Shown: positions 1 to 7,283 of the stretch, piece by piece
Numbering within the stretch: position 1 is the stretch's first letter
How the letters are laid out: each line of letters opens with the position of its first letter
Assembly: GCA_964472725.1 (NCBI GenBank)
Contig: CAYYLZ010000034.1
Location: forward strand, 1-19,424
DNA from: RGIG6375 sp964472725
GTDB taxonomy: Bacteria; Bacillota; Clostridia; Oscillospirales; Oscillospiraceae
Length of the DNA stretch: 19,424 nt
Reading direction: 5' to 3'
Position numbers and translations under genes: made by a program
The notes under the pieces: generated by a model
Told to the model about the DNA's origin: nothing
Database searches by the model: none
The model's input: only the letters and a program-made list of their open reading frames with translations

Positions 1-1
1 C

Positions 2-2131
2 CTGACGGGCGTGGGCGGCACGGCCACCAACAACAGCTACGGCGTGTATGCCTACGACATCACGGTCTCCGGCGGCAGCCTGACGGGCGAGGGCGGCACG
101 GCCGGCAACAACAGCTACGGCGTGTATGCCTACTATGACAGTATCACCATCTCTGGCGATGGCAGCCTGACGGGCAAGGGCGGCACGGCCGACAACTACA
201 GCTGGGGCGTGTATGCTTACAACAACATCGCGGTCACCGACGGCAGGCTGACGGGCGTGGGCGGCACGGCCGGCTACGACAGCGTCGGCGTGGAGGCTAA
301 AGAAAACATCACGGTCACCGATGGCAGCCTGACGGGCGAGGGCGGCACGGCCAACAACAGCTGGGGCGTGTATGTTTACGATGACATCACCGTCTCCGGT
401 GGTAGCCTGACGGGCACCAGCGGTACGGCCACCAACAGAAGCTACGGCGTGGATGCCTACGACATCACGGTCTCCGGCGGCAGCCTGACCGCCACCGGCG
501 GCGCGGCCACCGGGGAGAGCGGCAAAAGCTACGGCGTGGATGTCTACGACATCTCTGTCTCCGGCGGCAGCCTGACCGCAGCCGGCGGCGAGGTCAACAG
601 GGAGAGCGGCTACAGCTGCGGCGTGAATGCCTACAACGATATTACCGTCACCGGCGGCAGCCTGACTACCACCGGCGGCGCAGCCAATGAGAGCTACGGT
701 GTGTATACCGACGGCAACATCACAGTCTCTGGCGGCAGCCTGACCGGCGAGGGCGGTGCGGCCAGCTCCAGCTACGGCGTGTATGCCTGCGACAGCATCA
801 CCGTGGGCAGCGGCAGTCTGGAAGGTACCGGCGGCGTGGCCTTCTTCAGCGGCGGCGTATATGCCGATGCCATCACTGTCTCCGGCGGCAGTTTGACAGC
901 CACCGGCGGCGAGGCTGAGTTTTTCAGCTACGGTGTGACCGGCTACGACATCAGAGTATCCGGCGGCGAGACCATTGCACAGGGCGGCGCAGCGGCGTTC
1001 AATACAGTGCCCGCCGTCAGCACCGGGTTGGCTGCCTATGACGTGAACGGCCGGGAAATCGAAAATCCCAACTACACGGATCTTACCTATGTCAAAATCG
1101 CGGCGGCCACCACCTCTCCCGTGTGGGGCGGTGGCGGAAGCTTCACCATGACTGAGACCACTAAGAATGAGGACGGTTCCACCACCACAACTACCACCGA
1201 CAAGTTCACCGGTACTGTCACCGAAACCACAAATACCACCGATGGGGTCACCGGCACCGTCGTCACCGACAAGAACGGCAATGTGGTCAAGGTCTCCGCT
1301 AAAGTTCCCGCTGTCGCAGTCGAGGAAGCGGAGAAGAGCGGCAAGGCTGTGACTCTGCCCATCGAAGTGGAAGTGGCTGACAATACCGATGAGGCGCAGG
1401 AGATCGCGATGGATGTCCCCGCCGGTGGAGCAACGGTGGAGATCCCTGTTGAGAATGTGACCTCCGGTACTGTGGTGGTCATAGTAAACACCGACGGCTC
1501 CGAGACCATCGTCAAGAAGTCTACGGTGAGCGAGGATGGCGTGGTCGTCACTCTGGAGCAGGATGCTGTCATCAAGGTCATCGACAACAGCAAGGATTTC
1601 GTGGATGTCCATTCCGTGGATCACTGGGCAAAGGATGCCATTGATTTTGTGGTTAGCCGTGGAATCTATGCAGGTACCGGCAATACCACTTTCCACCCCA
1701 ATAATCCTATGACGCGCGGTATGTTGGCTGTGGTGCTGCATAATCTGGAGGATAACCCCGACCATGCATTCGACGGCGCGTTCCACGATGTTGCGGAAGG
1801 CTCCTGGTACGAGGACGCCATCCGCTGGGCAGCCGATGAAGGCATCGTGGGCGGCTACGGCAACGGCCTGTACGGCCCCGAGGACAACATTTCCCGCGAG
1901 CAGTTGGCTGTGATGCTCTGGCGCTATGCCGGCAGCCCCAAGGTGGATCACGATCTGAGCCACTTTGTGGACGCAGACCAGATCTCCGGCTATGCCCGCG
2001 AGGCACTTGAATGGGTCAACGCAAACGGCATTATCAATGGCAAGGGTAACGGCATCCTTGATCCCAAGGGTAACGCGACCCGCGCGGAGGTAGCGCAGAT
2101 GCTGAAGAACTATCTGGTAAACGTTCTGTAA
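2..2131 (+). CDS. Repeat-rich surface protein with three C-terminal SLH domains (5' end cut off by window)
   Basis: The reading frame is open to the left edge (codons from position 2 read Leu-Thr-Gly), so the true start and signal peptide lie outside; the GTG at 11 is not a start. Roughly 700 residues are visible. About the first 325 are twelve imperfect 25-30 residue repeats, each with a GGTA-type turn, a SYGVYAY-like strand, an ITVSGGSLTG-like strand and a Gly-rich end, a pattern typical of a beta-solenoid. A Thr-rich linker follows, then a beta-rich segment containing VVVIVNTDGSETIVKKS. From about residue 528 to the end come three SLH domains (FVDV..HWAKDAIDF, FHDV..WYEDAIRWA, FVDADQISGYAREALEW), each with its TRGML/SREQL/TRAEV helix. 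SLH domains bind pyruvylated secondary wall polymers, so the protein is inferred to be anchored outside the cell with the repeats projecting. The ligand or function of the repeat part is unknown; adhesin or S-layer-associated protein is a guess. Confidence 0.9.
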   Translation: MTGVGGTATNNSYGVYAYDITVSGGSLTGEGGTAGNNSYGVYAYYDSITISGDGSLTGKGGTADNYSWGVYAYNNIAVTDGRLTGVGGTAGYDSVGVEAKENITVTDGSLTGEGGTANNSWGVYVYDDITVSGGSLTGTSGTATNRSYGVDAYDITVSGGSLTATGGAATGESGKSYGVDVYDISVSGGSLTAAGGEVNRESGYSCGVNAYNDITVTGGSLTTTGGAANESYGVYTDGNITVSGGSLTGEGGAASSSYGVYACDSITVGSGSLEGTGGVAFFSGGVYADAITVSGGSLTATGGEAEFFSYGVTGYDIRVSGGETIAQGGAAAFNTVPAVSTGLAAYDVNGREIENPNYTDLTYVKIAAATTSPVWGGGGSFTMTETTKNEDGSTTTTTTDKFTGTVTETTNTTDGVTGTVVTDKNGNVVKVSAKVPAVAVEEAEKSGKAVTLPIEVEVADNTDEAQEIAMDVPAGGATVEIPVENVTSGTVVVIVNTDGSETIVKKSTVSEDGVVVTLEQDAVIKVIDNSKDFVDVHSVDHWAKDAIDFVVSRGIYAGTGNTTFHPNNPMTRGMLAVVLHNLEDNPDHAFDGAFHDVAEGSWYEDAIRWAADEGIVGGYGNGLYGPEDNISREQLAVMLWRYAGSPKVDHDLSHFVDADQISGYAREALEWVNANGIINGKGNGILDPKGNATRAEVAQMLKNYLVNVL
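14..985 (+). repeat. About twelve tandem 72-90 bp coding repeats
   Basis: The words ggcagcctgacgggc and close variants recur near 73, 163, 243, 323, 403, 479, 567, 655, 734, 815 and 887, spaced 72 to 90 bases. The first five units are nearly identical at DNA level (ggcggcacggcc plus agctacggcgtgtatgc cores), while the later ones have drifted, with GGAA/GGEA replacing GGTA. The repeats continue past the left edge. Unit length varies by whole codons only, so the frame is kept. Confidence 0.9.
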
Positions 2132-2155
2132 TCCGCAACGATACCATAATCAATG

Positions 2156-2191
2156 AAAAACGCATGGTCCACTGGACCATGCGTTTTTTTT
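2156..2191. terminator. Bidirectional Rho-independent terminator
   Basis: A perfect 10-bp stem (cgcatggtcc at 2161-2170, ggaccatgcg at 2174-2183) with a 3-base loop is followed by eight T on the plus strand. It is preceded by five A, which become T on the minus strand. It lies between the convergent stops of the SLH protein (2131) and the C_GCAxxG protein (2193), so it can serve both transcripts. Confidence 0.93.
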
Positions 2192-2192
2192 G

Positions 2193-2636
2193 TCAATCTT
2201 CGAGCATGTCTTCGAGGATATCGCAGGCGGCTGTCACGAAATGGGGGCAGCGAGCCTGAATAAGCTCGGGAGCCTCGGCGGCCTGCTCGGGAACGGAAAC
2301 GTCCACGCCCAGCAGCTCGCGGCAGTTTATTGCGCCGCAGCGCTCCTTAAATTTGGCGATGAATTCGTTGTTCTTGGCGGTCATTATGTTCTTGCCGATG
2401 GCGTCGGGCTCGGTGAAGCCGTACTTCATGCCGAGAGCCATCAGCGCGCCGGTGACGCAGCCGCACATGCCGCCGGTGCCTGCGATGCCGCCGCCGAAGG
2501 CGGAGGTTATCATCAGCGCCGTTTCTTCTTCCAAATCGAGGTCGTCGGCAAAGTGGGCGAGAACGGTCTGGGCGCAGTCAAAGCCCATATCGAAAAGGCG
2601 GTAAGCCGCGGTTTCGGGAGTCATTTTGTCAGCCAT
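2193..2636 (-). CDS. C_GCAxxG_C_C family redox-type cysteine-rich protein
   Basis: This 147-residue protein has the family pattern: Cys21 in a GFDCAQTVL helix, a Gly-rich turn with Cys58 and Cys60 in GGMCGCVTGALMALG, the pair Cys100/Cys105 in ERCGAINCRELLG, and Cys130/Cys138 near the C-terminus. The family (TIGR01909/PF09719 type) is described as probably redox-active and often lies next to oxidoreductases or regulators; its biochemical activity is not established. No signal peptide or membrane segment is seen. A GGAGGT ribosome site sits 8 bases before the ATG. The gene starts 15 bases after the anti-sigma factor stop and is last in the minus-strand operon, just before the shared terminator, so it is probably co-expressed with the sigma/anti-sigma pair. 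The family call is firm, the cellular role is not. Confidence 0.88.
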   Translation of the reverse strand: MADKMTPETAAYRLFDMGFDCAQTVLAHFADDLDLEEETALMITSAFGGGIAGTGGMCGCVTGALMALGMKYGFTEPDAIGKNIMTAKNNEFIAKFKERCGAINCRELLGVDVSVPEQAAEAPELIQARCPHFVTAACDILEDMLED

Positions 2637-2651
2637 TATTCTTACCTCCGT

Positions 2652-3566
2652 TTATTCATTCTCTGTCATGAGAATGACAAGACCGTATTCGGCGGTCAGG
2701 TCATCAAAAACTATCTCAGTGAAAACTTCGGGGTCAAGCTCGTTGAGCTGAGCCATGGGCACCTTGTAGTGCGTTTCGTCCAGCGACCTGAAAATCTGGG
2801 TGGACTCGCCGCTCTCAAGCAGCTTTATCAGCTCTTCGGAAGCGGGGGAGTAAAGCCTGGAAACGCTGTAGAAACGTTCCTTGTAGCCCATTTTATTATA
2901 CAGTTCGTTTACGTCCGTTACCTGCACGGTGACGCTGAACTGAGGCTCCGAGTAGTCCTCGCCTGCCTCGGGCATGGGTGTGGGCGCGGCACCGGGAACC
3001 TGGGGCTCGGAATTGTCGGAAGTGACTGAGCCGCCTGCGGCCTCGGTGGGGGCGGCGTTTCCGTCGGCGGGTGCACATTCTTCGGCGTCCTCGACATAGT
3101 CTGCGGCGGTGTTGCCGGTGATGTAGTCAAAATCGCTCTCTATTTCCGCTTTCCCTCTTACCGCATCTGCCGTTGCCATGGGAGCGGAGCCGGTGGAGTT
3201 CATGTAAGCGGCAGTGTCTGCGGCGGTTTCCTTTGCCGCGCCGCCGTTGAATACACGTGCGCCCAGCAGCACCACTACAAGAGCGGCGGCGAGGCCGGTG
3301 TACTTTCCGTAGCCGGAAATAAATTTCTTAAAGCCGGTGGGTCTTGTGGCCTCGGCCTTTATTTTCGCCATGGTGCCGGCGGTGAAATTCTCCGGCACGG
3401 TCTCTTCCCTGGGGAAGCTGCCGCTTATTGCGGCGAATGCCTCCGCGACCTTTTTACATTCGGGGCAAAACTCAAGATGTATTTCAAGCTCGGAGCGGTC
3501 GGCGTCGCTGATTTCGCCGTCAATGCACTCGCTGATGAGCTCGATGTATTCCTTGCAGCTTTTCAA
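2652..3566 (-). CDS. Membrane anti-sigma factor with N-terminal zinc-finger (ZAS/zf-HC2) domain
   Basis: This 304-residue protein begins with a cytoplasmic anti-sigma zinc-finger: Cys4, then His30-x3-Cys34-x2-Cys37 (HLEFCPEC). A single membrane helix follows at about residues 88-106 (YTGLAAALVVVLLGARVF). The remaining ~195 residues should be extracytoplasmic: an Ala/Glu/Pro-rich low-complexity stretch, then a folded-looking C-terminal part (about 205-304, starting FSVTVQVTDVNELYNKMG) that I do not recognise and that may be the sensor. The start is TTG at 3566: an in-frame TGA lies three codons upstream, no other start codon is near, and an AAAGGAG sits 11 bases before it. It begins 40 bases after the sigma factor stop, the classic arrangement in which the ECF sigma factor is held at the membrane by the next gene's product until a signal releases it. 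The signal is unknown. Confidence 0.88.
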   Translation of the reverse strand: MKSCKEYIELISECIDGEISDADRSELEIHLEFCPECKKVAEAFAAISGSFPREETVPENFTAGTMAKIKAEATRPTGFKKFISGYGKYTGLAAALVVVLLGARVFNGGAAKETAADTAAYMNSTGSAPMATADAVRGKAEIESDFDYITGNTAADYVEDAEECAPADGNAAPTEAAGGSVTSDNSEPQVPGAAPTPMPEAGEDYSEPQFSVTVQVTDVNELYNKMGYKERFYSVSRLYSPASEELIKLLESGESTQIFRSLDETHYKVPMAQLNELDPEVFTEIVFDDLTAEYGLVILMTENE

Positions 3567-3606
3567 AGCCGATCACTCTCCTTTCTTCGTTCTGTATGTA
3601 TGACGC

Positions 3607-4191
3607 TTATTGGGCGGAAAAAGTTCCGTTATCCCGCAATATTTTTGCAAGTCTTGCTCTGGCGCGGAACAGCCGTGATTTGACCGTTCCCGCCTCAAGC
3701 TTGAGGACATCGGAAATTTCGGCATAGCTCATACCGTTCAGCTCACGCAGCAGGAGAATGGATCGCTGATCTTCGGGCAGAAGCGTGAGAGCGTCGTTTA
3801 TGGCGCCCTGCAGCTCACGGCGCTCCAACTCGGTTTGCGGGTCGAAGCGGGTGTCCGGCAGCTCAAACTCCTTGAGCTCGCTGTCATCGTCGAGGTAGAC
3901 GATGGAGGCGGAGCGGCGTTTCTTGTTCTTTCGCATGAAATCAAGGCACATGTTGGCCGTGATGCGGTAAAGCCACGAGCTGAAGCTGCTGTCGCCCTTG
4001 AAATCCTTCAGGGAACGGTAGGCCTTTATGAAAGCCTCCTGAGCTACGTCGAAGGCGTCCTCGGGATTGGTCAGCATTTTCAGCGCGATATTATACACAA
4101 AGCTTTGATTGGCGGTGACCAAAGGCTCGAAAGCATCTGCGTCACCGGCAAGAACCTTGGCGATGATGGCAGATTCTTCTTCTCTTGTCAC
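3607..4191 (-). CDS. ECF-type RNA polymerase sigma factor (sigma-70 family, group 4, SigW/RpoE-like)
   Basis: This 194-residue protein has only sigma regions 2 and 4, as in ECF factors. Region 2 spans about residues 28-98 (NQSFVYNIALKML, DAFDVAQEAFIKAYRSL, FSSWLYRITANMCLDFMRK), an acidic linker follows, and region 4 spans about 132-185 (LLPEDQRSILLLRELNGMSY, AEISDVLKLEAGTVKSRLFR). I chose the GTG at 4191 because an AGGAGGTGAG site lies 7 bases before it and the family's N-terminal helix TREEESAIIAKVLAGD begins there. The upstream in-frame ATG at 4341 would overlap dusB by over 100 bases with a non-sigma-like extension. It sits 35 bases after dusB and 40 before its anti-sigma gene. An autoregulatory ECF promoter would have to lie within dusB, and I saw no convincing one. 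Confidence 0.92.
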   Translation of the reverse strand: MTREEESAIIAKVLAGDADAFEPLVTANQSFVYNIALKMLTNPEDAFDVAQEAFIKAYRSLKDFKGDSSFSSWLYRITANMCLDFMRKNKKRRSASIVYLDDDSELKEFELPDTRFDPQTELERRELQGAINDALTLLPEDQRSILLLRELNGMSYAEISDVLKLEAGTVKSRLFRARARLAKILRDNGTFSAQ

Positions 4192-4226
4192 ATTCTCACC
4201 TCCTGCGGGTGTGCGTTGCGCATGGT

Positions 4227-5198
4227 TTATTTCAGTTCTTCCTTGATGCCGCGGGTGATGCGGTAAATGTCGTCCATAGTGTCGATTTTGGCTATCTGCG
4301 CCTTGAAATAGGAGGCGTAGGGCACGCCGCGCAGATACCAACTGTAATGCTTTCTCGCCTCGAGGCAGGTCACGTGCTCACCTTTCATGGCGGCGGAAAC
4401 CTCAAATTGATGCACCGCCACGTCGCAGCGGTGAGAGAGGGGTGGCAGACCGGGGACGAATTCGCCTTTTATGGCGGCAAGACCCCGGGAGAATATCCAT
4501 GGATTGCCCATGCTGCCGCGGCCGACCATTGCAAGGTCGGCGCCGGTAACGCGGAGAATTCGCTCCGCGTCGGTGGGCTCGAAAATATCGCCGTTGGCGA
4601 TTACGGGAATGTTTACCGCCTTTTTCACGGCGGTGATGATGTTCCAGTCGGCGTTGCCCGCGTAAAGCTGGCTGCGGGTGCGTCCGTGTACCGCCACGGC
4701 GGCAGCGCCGTTTTCCTCGGCTATCTGCGCCAGCTCCACGGCGTTGACGTTTCCGTTGTCCCAGCCCTTGCGTATCTTCACCGTTACGGGCACGGGAGAA
4801 GCGTCTGCCACGGCGCGGATAATGCGTCCGGCGAGCTCCGGGTCACGCATAAGAGCGCAGCCGTCGCCGTTGCGGACGATCTTACCGGTGGGGCAGCCCA
4901 TGTTGATGTCAATTATTTCGCAGCCGCTGATGCTCTGCGCCTTTACGGCAGCCTCGGCCATAGTCTCCGGCTCACTGCCGAATATCTGGGCTGCCAGCGG
5001 ATACTCGTCGGTGCCGCGGACGAGCAGGGTCTTGCTCTTTGCGTCCTGATAGACCAGCGCCTTGGCGCTTACCATTTCGGTGTAGGTCAAGGCTGCTCCC
5101 AGCTCTCGGCATACAGCGCGGAAACCGCCGTCGGTGACGCCAGCCATGGGGGCGAGTATCAGCTTTTCTTTGATTTCTACGTTTCCTATCTTTACCAT
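4227..5198 (-). CDS. dusB: tRNA-dihydrouridine synthase, DusB/NifR3 family
   Basis: This flavoenzyme reduces uridine in the tRNA D-loop with NADPH and FMN. The 323 residues start with the expected TIM-barrel opening LILAPMAGVTDGGFRAVCRE, followed by TEMVSAKAL and PLAAQIFGSEPE. The signature IIDINMGCPTGKIVRNGDG contains the catalytic Cys102. Further FMN-barrel motifs are VKIRKGWD, AVHGRTRSQLYAG, IPVIANGDI and GADLAMVGRGSMGNPWIF. The C-terminal helical domain (HYSWYLRGVP) binds tRNA in this family. Length and order match DusB of Bacillota. The ATG overlaps the xth stop by 7 bases (5192-5198), implying translational coupling. It is the third gene of the minus-strand operon. Confidence 0.95.
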   Translation of the reverse strand: MVKIGNVEIKEKLILAPMAGVTDGGFRAVCRELGAALTYTEMVSAKALVYQDAKSKTLLVRGTDEYPLAAQIFGSEPETMAEAAVKAQSISGCEIIDINMGCPTGKIVRNGDGCALMRDPELAGRIIRAVADASPVPVTVKIRKGWDNGNVNAVELAQIAEENGAAAVAVHGRTRSQLYAGNADWNIITAVKKAVNIPVIANGDIFEPTDAERILRVTGADLAMVGRGSMGNPWIFSRGLAAIKGEFVPGLPPLSHRCDVAVHQFEVSAAMKGEHVTCLEARKHYSWYLRGVPYASYFKAQIAKIDTMDDIYRITRGIKEELK

Positions 5199-5947
5199 GT
5201 CAAGTCAAGTCCTACGGGACAGTGGTCGGAGCCGAGTATCTCGCTGCAGATGTAAGCCTTGGAGATGTTCTCTCTGAGCCTGTCCGAAACAATGAAATAG
5301 TCTATACGCCAGCCTGCGTTCCTGCTGCGGGCGGCGCTGCGGAAGCTCCACCAGGAATAAGCGCCGGCAAGGTCGGGGTAGAGCCAGCGGAAGGTATCGG
5401 TGAAGCCGCTGTCAAGTAGCTCGGTCATAGCGCCGCGCTCCTCATCGGAGAAGCCTGCGCTGAAATGGTTGCTCTTGGGGTTTTTAAGGTCAATTTCCTC
5501 GTGGGCAACGTTCAGGTCGCCGCAGAGGACAACGGGCTTTACCGCATCCAGCTTCATGAGATAAAGACGCAGGTCACGCTCCCAGTCAAGGCGGTAATCA
5601 AGACGCTTGAGGCCGTCCTGAGAATTGGGAGTGTAGCAGGTGACCAGATAAAAATCCTTATATTCGAGGGTGATGCAGCGTCCCTCGCAGTCGTACTTGG
5701 GGTCGCCGATGCCGTTGACTGCGCTGATGGGCGGGTGCTTGGCGAAAATGGCGGTGCCGGAATAGCCCTTCTTCTCGGCGGAGAACCAAAACTGCTCGTA
5801 GCCGGGGGTATCCAGCGATATCTGCTCCGGCTGTAGCTTGGTCTCCTGCAGGCAGACGAAGTCCGCGTCGATGCCGTTGAAGAAGTCCATGAAGCCCTTC
5901 TGAACGCAGGAACGAAGTCCGTTTACGTTCCACGAAATAAATCTCAT
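5192..5947 (-). CDS. xth: Exodeoxyribonuclease III / AP endonuclease
   Basis: This Mg-dependent DNA repair nuclease cuts 5' to abasic sites and removes 3' blocking groups. The 251 residues show the whole exonuclease/endonuclease/phosphatase fold signature: MRFISWNVNGLRS (Asn7), CLQETKL (Glu35), the Tyr105 region YTPNS, VVLCGDLNVAHEEIDL (Asp144, Asn146), WSFRSAARSRNAGWRIDYF and GSDHCPVGLDL (Asp241, His242). I chose the ATG at 5947 because homologues begin at MRFISWN, a GGAGG lies 7-8 bases upstream, and this ATG overlaps the trmB TGA as ATGA. The longer frame to 6088 would bury most of the trmB 3' end. The 3' end overlaps dusB by 7 bases. Confidence 0.95.
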   Translation of the reverse strand: MRFISWNVNGLRSCVQKGFMDFFNGIDADFVCLQETKLQPEQISLDTPGYEQFWFSAEKKGYSGTAIFAKHPPISAVNGIGDPKYDCEGRCITLEYKDFYLVTCYTPNSQDGLKRLDYRLDWERDLRLYLMKLDAVKPVVLCGDLNVAHEEIDLKNPKSNHFSAGFSDEERGAMTELLDSGFTDTFRWLYPDLAGAYSWWSFRSAARSRNAGWRIDYFIVSDRLRENISKAYICSEILGSDHCPVGLDLTW

Positions 5948-6591
5948 TGGGCAGCCTCCGGCTTCTTTGCTACGCAGCGATTGATGGGCACGCCCTCGGC
6001 GTGGAACTTGGCCTCGTAGTCGGTCATTATGCCCACGGGGCCGTTTTCGTGGAGATTGCCCGTAACTTCGCTGAGCTGCCAGCCGCATTCGGCGAACTGC
6101 TCAAGAGAGTATTCGAAGAGGGGGCGGTTATCTGTTTTGAAGTGTATCTCACCGCCGGGTTTAAGCGCCTTCTTGTAAAGCTCAAGGAAACCGGGGGCGG
6201 TGAGGCGGCGCTTGGCGTGCTTCTTACCGGGCCAGGGATCGCAGAAGTTGATATAGATGCGGTCAAGCTCACCGTCGGCAAATACTTCGTTTATTTTCAC
6301 TGCGTCCATGTCGATGAAGCGCACATTGGTCAGCTCGGCCGCGACGGCCTTCTCCATGGCCATTATCATTGCGTCGGGAACCTTCTCCACGGCCACAAGA
6401 AAAGCCTGGGGAATAGCGGCGGCGGTGCCAGAGGTAAATGTACCTTTGCCGCAGCCCAGCTCCACATAAAGAGCATCATAGCCGGGGAAGCTTTCACGCC
6501 ATTTTCCGCAGAGCTCCTCAGGGGTTTTTATAAGCACTCCCGAAGCCTTTTCCATGCGCTGGGGGAGGTTCTTTTTCTTTCTCATTCTCAT
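5944..6591 (-). CDS. trmB: tRNA (guanine-N7-)-methyltransferase TrmB
   Basis: This enzyme uses S-adenosylmethionine to make m7G46 in the tRNA variable loop. Its 215 residues carry the family marks in order: a basic N-terminus (RMRKKKNLPQRM), SAM motif I VELGCGKGTF (44-52), the acidic VAVEKVPDAM strand, INFCDPWPGKKHAKRRLT (115-131), HFKTDNRPLFEYSLE (150-164) and the terminal MTDYEAKFHAEGVPINR. Length is as expected for the bacterial enzyme. The first ATG is followed by a second two codons on. An AAGGA site about 11 bases upstream of the first is a little distant, so the second start (6585) is possible. It is the first gene of the minus-strand operon, divergent from mraZ. Confidence 0.95.
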   Translation of the reverse strand: MRMRKKKNLPQRMEKASGVLIKTPEELCGKWRESFPGYDALYVELGCGKGTFTSGTAAAIPQAFLVAVEKVPDAMIMAMEKAVAAELTNVRFIDMDAVKINEVFADGELDRIYINFCDPWPGKKHAKRRLTAPGFLELYKKALKPGGEIHFKTDNRPLFEYSLEQFAECGWQLSEVTGNLHENGPVGIMTDYEAKFHAEGVPINRCVAKKPEAAQ

Positions 6592-6648
6592 AGAATATCA
6601 GTTCCTTTCCATGACGGTTCCGAGTGAATCAGAAAATATTCCAGTGTG

Positions 6649-6677
6649 ATAATAGCACAATAATTTGGATTTTTCCA
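6649..6677 (-). promoter_or_regulatory. Possible sigma-A promoter for the trmB operon
   Basis: On the minus strand a TGGAAA (complement of 6672-6677) and a TATTAT (complement of 6649-6654) are separated by 17 bases. The start would fall near 6641, about 50 bases before the trmB ATG. The -10 is good but the -35 matches only four of six bases, so this is a candidate only. Confidence 0.42.
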
Positions 6678-6771
6678 CTGAATTTTTCCTTTGCCGTTAT
6701 TTAGAGCGTAAAAATGGGTTTTGCACCCAAAAAAAGGCGGAAATTTTGATACAAAAAATTACAATTAACTA

Positions 6772-6799
6772 TTGCAATTATAAGAAATTATATTATAAT
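6772..6799 (+). promoter_or_regulatory. Sigma-A promoter of mraZ and the dcw cluster
   Basis: TTGCAA (6772-6777) and a perfect TATAAT (6794-6799) are 16 bases apart in a strongly AT-rich stretch. The predicted start is near 6806, where the operator repeats begin. The leader before the mraZ ATG would be about 60 bases. This is the only strong promoter I see for the plus-strand cluster. Confidence 0.8.
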
Positions 6800-6805
6800 T
6801 AAGCT

Positions 6806-6845
6806 AAAGTGGTGCGAAATGTCACAAAGTGTCACGAAATGTCAC
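6806..6845 (+). promoter_or_regulatory. Probable MraZ operator: four 10-bp direct repeats
   Basis: Four units in exact 10-base register are AAAGTGGTGC (6806), GAAATGTCAC (6816), AAAGTGTCAC (6826) and GAAATGTCAC (6836). GTCAC recurs at 6821, 6831 and 6841. One unit per helical turn is how MraZ is known to bind, as a ring-shaped oligomer on tandem repeats just upstream of its own gene (TGGGN repeats every 10 bp in E. coli, AAAGTG-type boxes in mollicutes). The array begins at the predicted transcription start, so binding would block the promoter or early elongation. That MraZ binds here is inferred. Confidence 0.8.
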
Positions 6846-6866
6846 GAGAAAGGCGGTGAAGGGCGT

Positions 6867-7283
6867 ATGACAGGCAAATTTGAGCATAATATTGATGCCA
6901 AGGGGCGAGTCATCGTTCCTTCCGGTCTCAGGGACGAATTGGGCGAGGTCTGCTATGTCACCCTTTCCATGGATTCCTGCCTTTCCGTGTACTCCGAGAA
7001 GGCATGGGAAGCTTTCCGCGCCAAGGTTGACGCTCTTCCCGCGGCCGAGTCCCGCAAGATGCGTGTGGTCTTTGCCAATACCGCCCGCTGCGAGCTGGAC
7101 GTGCAGGGACGTATCCTCGTTCCGCAGAAGCTCCGAGAGTTTGTGGGCATAAGCAAGCGAGTTATGATAATCGGCTTCTCCAACCACGCCGAGATTTGGG
7201 ATATTGACAAATACAATGCTGTTGAGGCCGAGGAACTCAGCCTTGAGAACATCGCAGAAGCGTGGAAGGAACTTGGAATATGA
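6867..7283 (+). CDS. mraZ: Transcriptional regulator MraZ
   Basis: This 138-residue protein is the usual first gene of the dcw cluster, a DNA-binding repressor of its own operon. It carries two SpoVT/AbrB-like halves, each with the family's DxxxR signature: FEHNIDAKGRVIVPSGLRDEL near the N-terminus and CELDVQGRILVPQKLREFVG near residue 75. The start is ATG 6867, giving the conserved MTGKFEHNIDAKGR opening, with an AAAGGCGGTGA site upstream. An in-frame ATG at 6819 would add 16 unrelated residues encoded by the operator repeats and is rejected. The stop overlaps the rsmH ATG as ATGA. Confidence 0.95.
   Translation: MTGKFEHNIDAKGRVIVPSGLRDELGEVCYVTLSMDSCLSVYSEKAWEAFRAKVDALPAAESRKMRVVFANTARCELDVQGRILVPQKLREFVGISKRVMIIGFSNHAEIWDIDKYNAVEAEELSLENIAEAWKELGI

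Noticed and set aside
1..1000. CRISPR array suggested by regularly spaced repeats at the left end
   Set aside because: The repeats are in frame, encode a consistent protein pattern, vary in length by codons and lack unique spacers.
4192..4341. N-terminal extension of the sigma factor by 50 residues
   Set aside because: It overlaps dusB coding sequence, is His/Arg-rich without sigma similarity, and a clear AGGAGG site precedes the GTG at 4191.
6709..6735. Terminator-like hairpin TGGGT/ACCCA in the trmB-mraZ intergenic region
   Set aside because: The stem is only five pairs and the flanking A runs are part of the general AT richness; no transcript needs to end there.
6819..6866. Upstream in-frame ATG that would lengthen MraZ by 16 residues
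   Set aside because: The added residues come from the operator repeats, no ribosome site precedes it, and MraZ homologues begin at the MTGKFEHNIDAKGR position.
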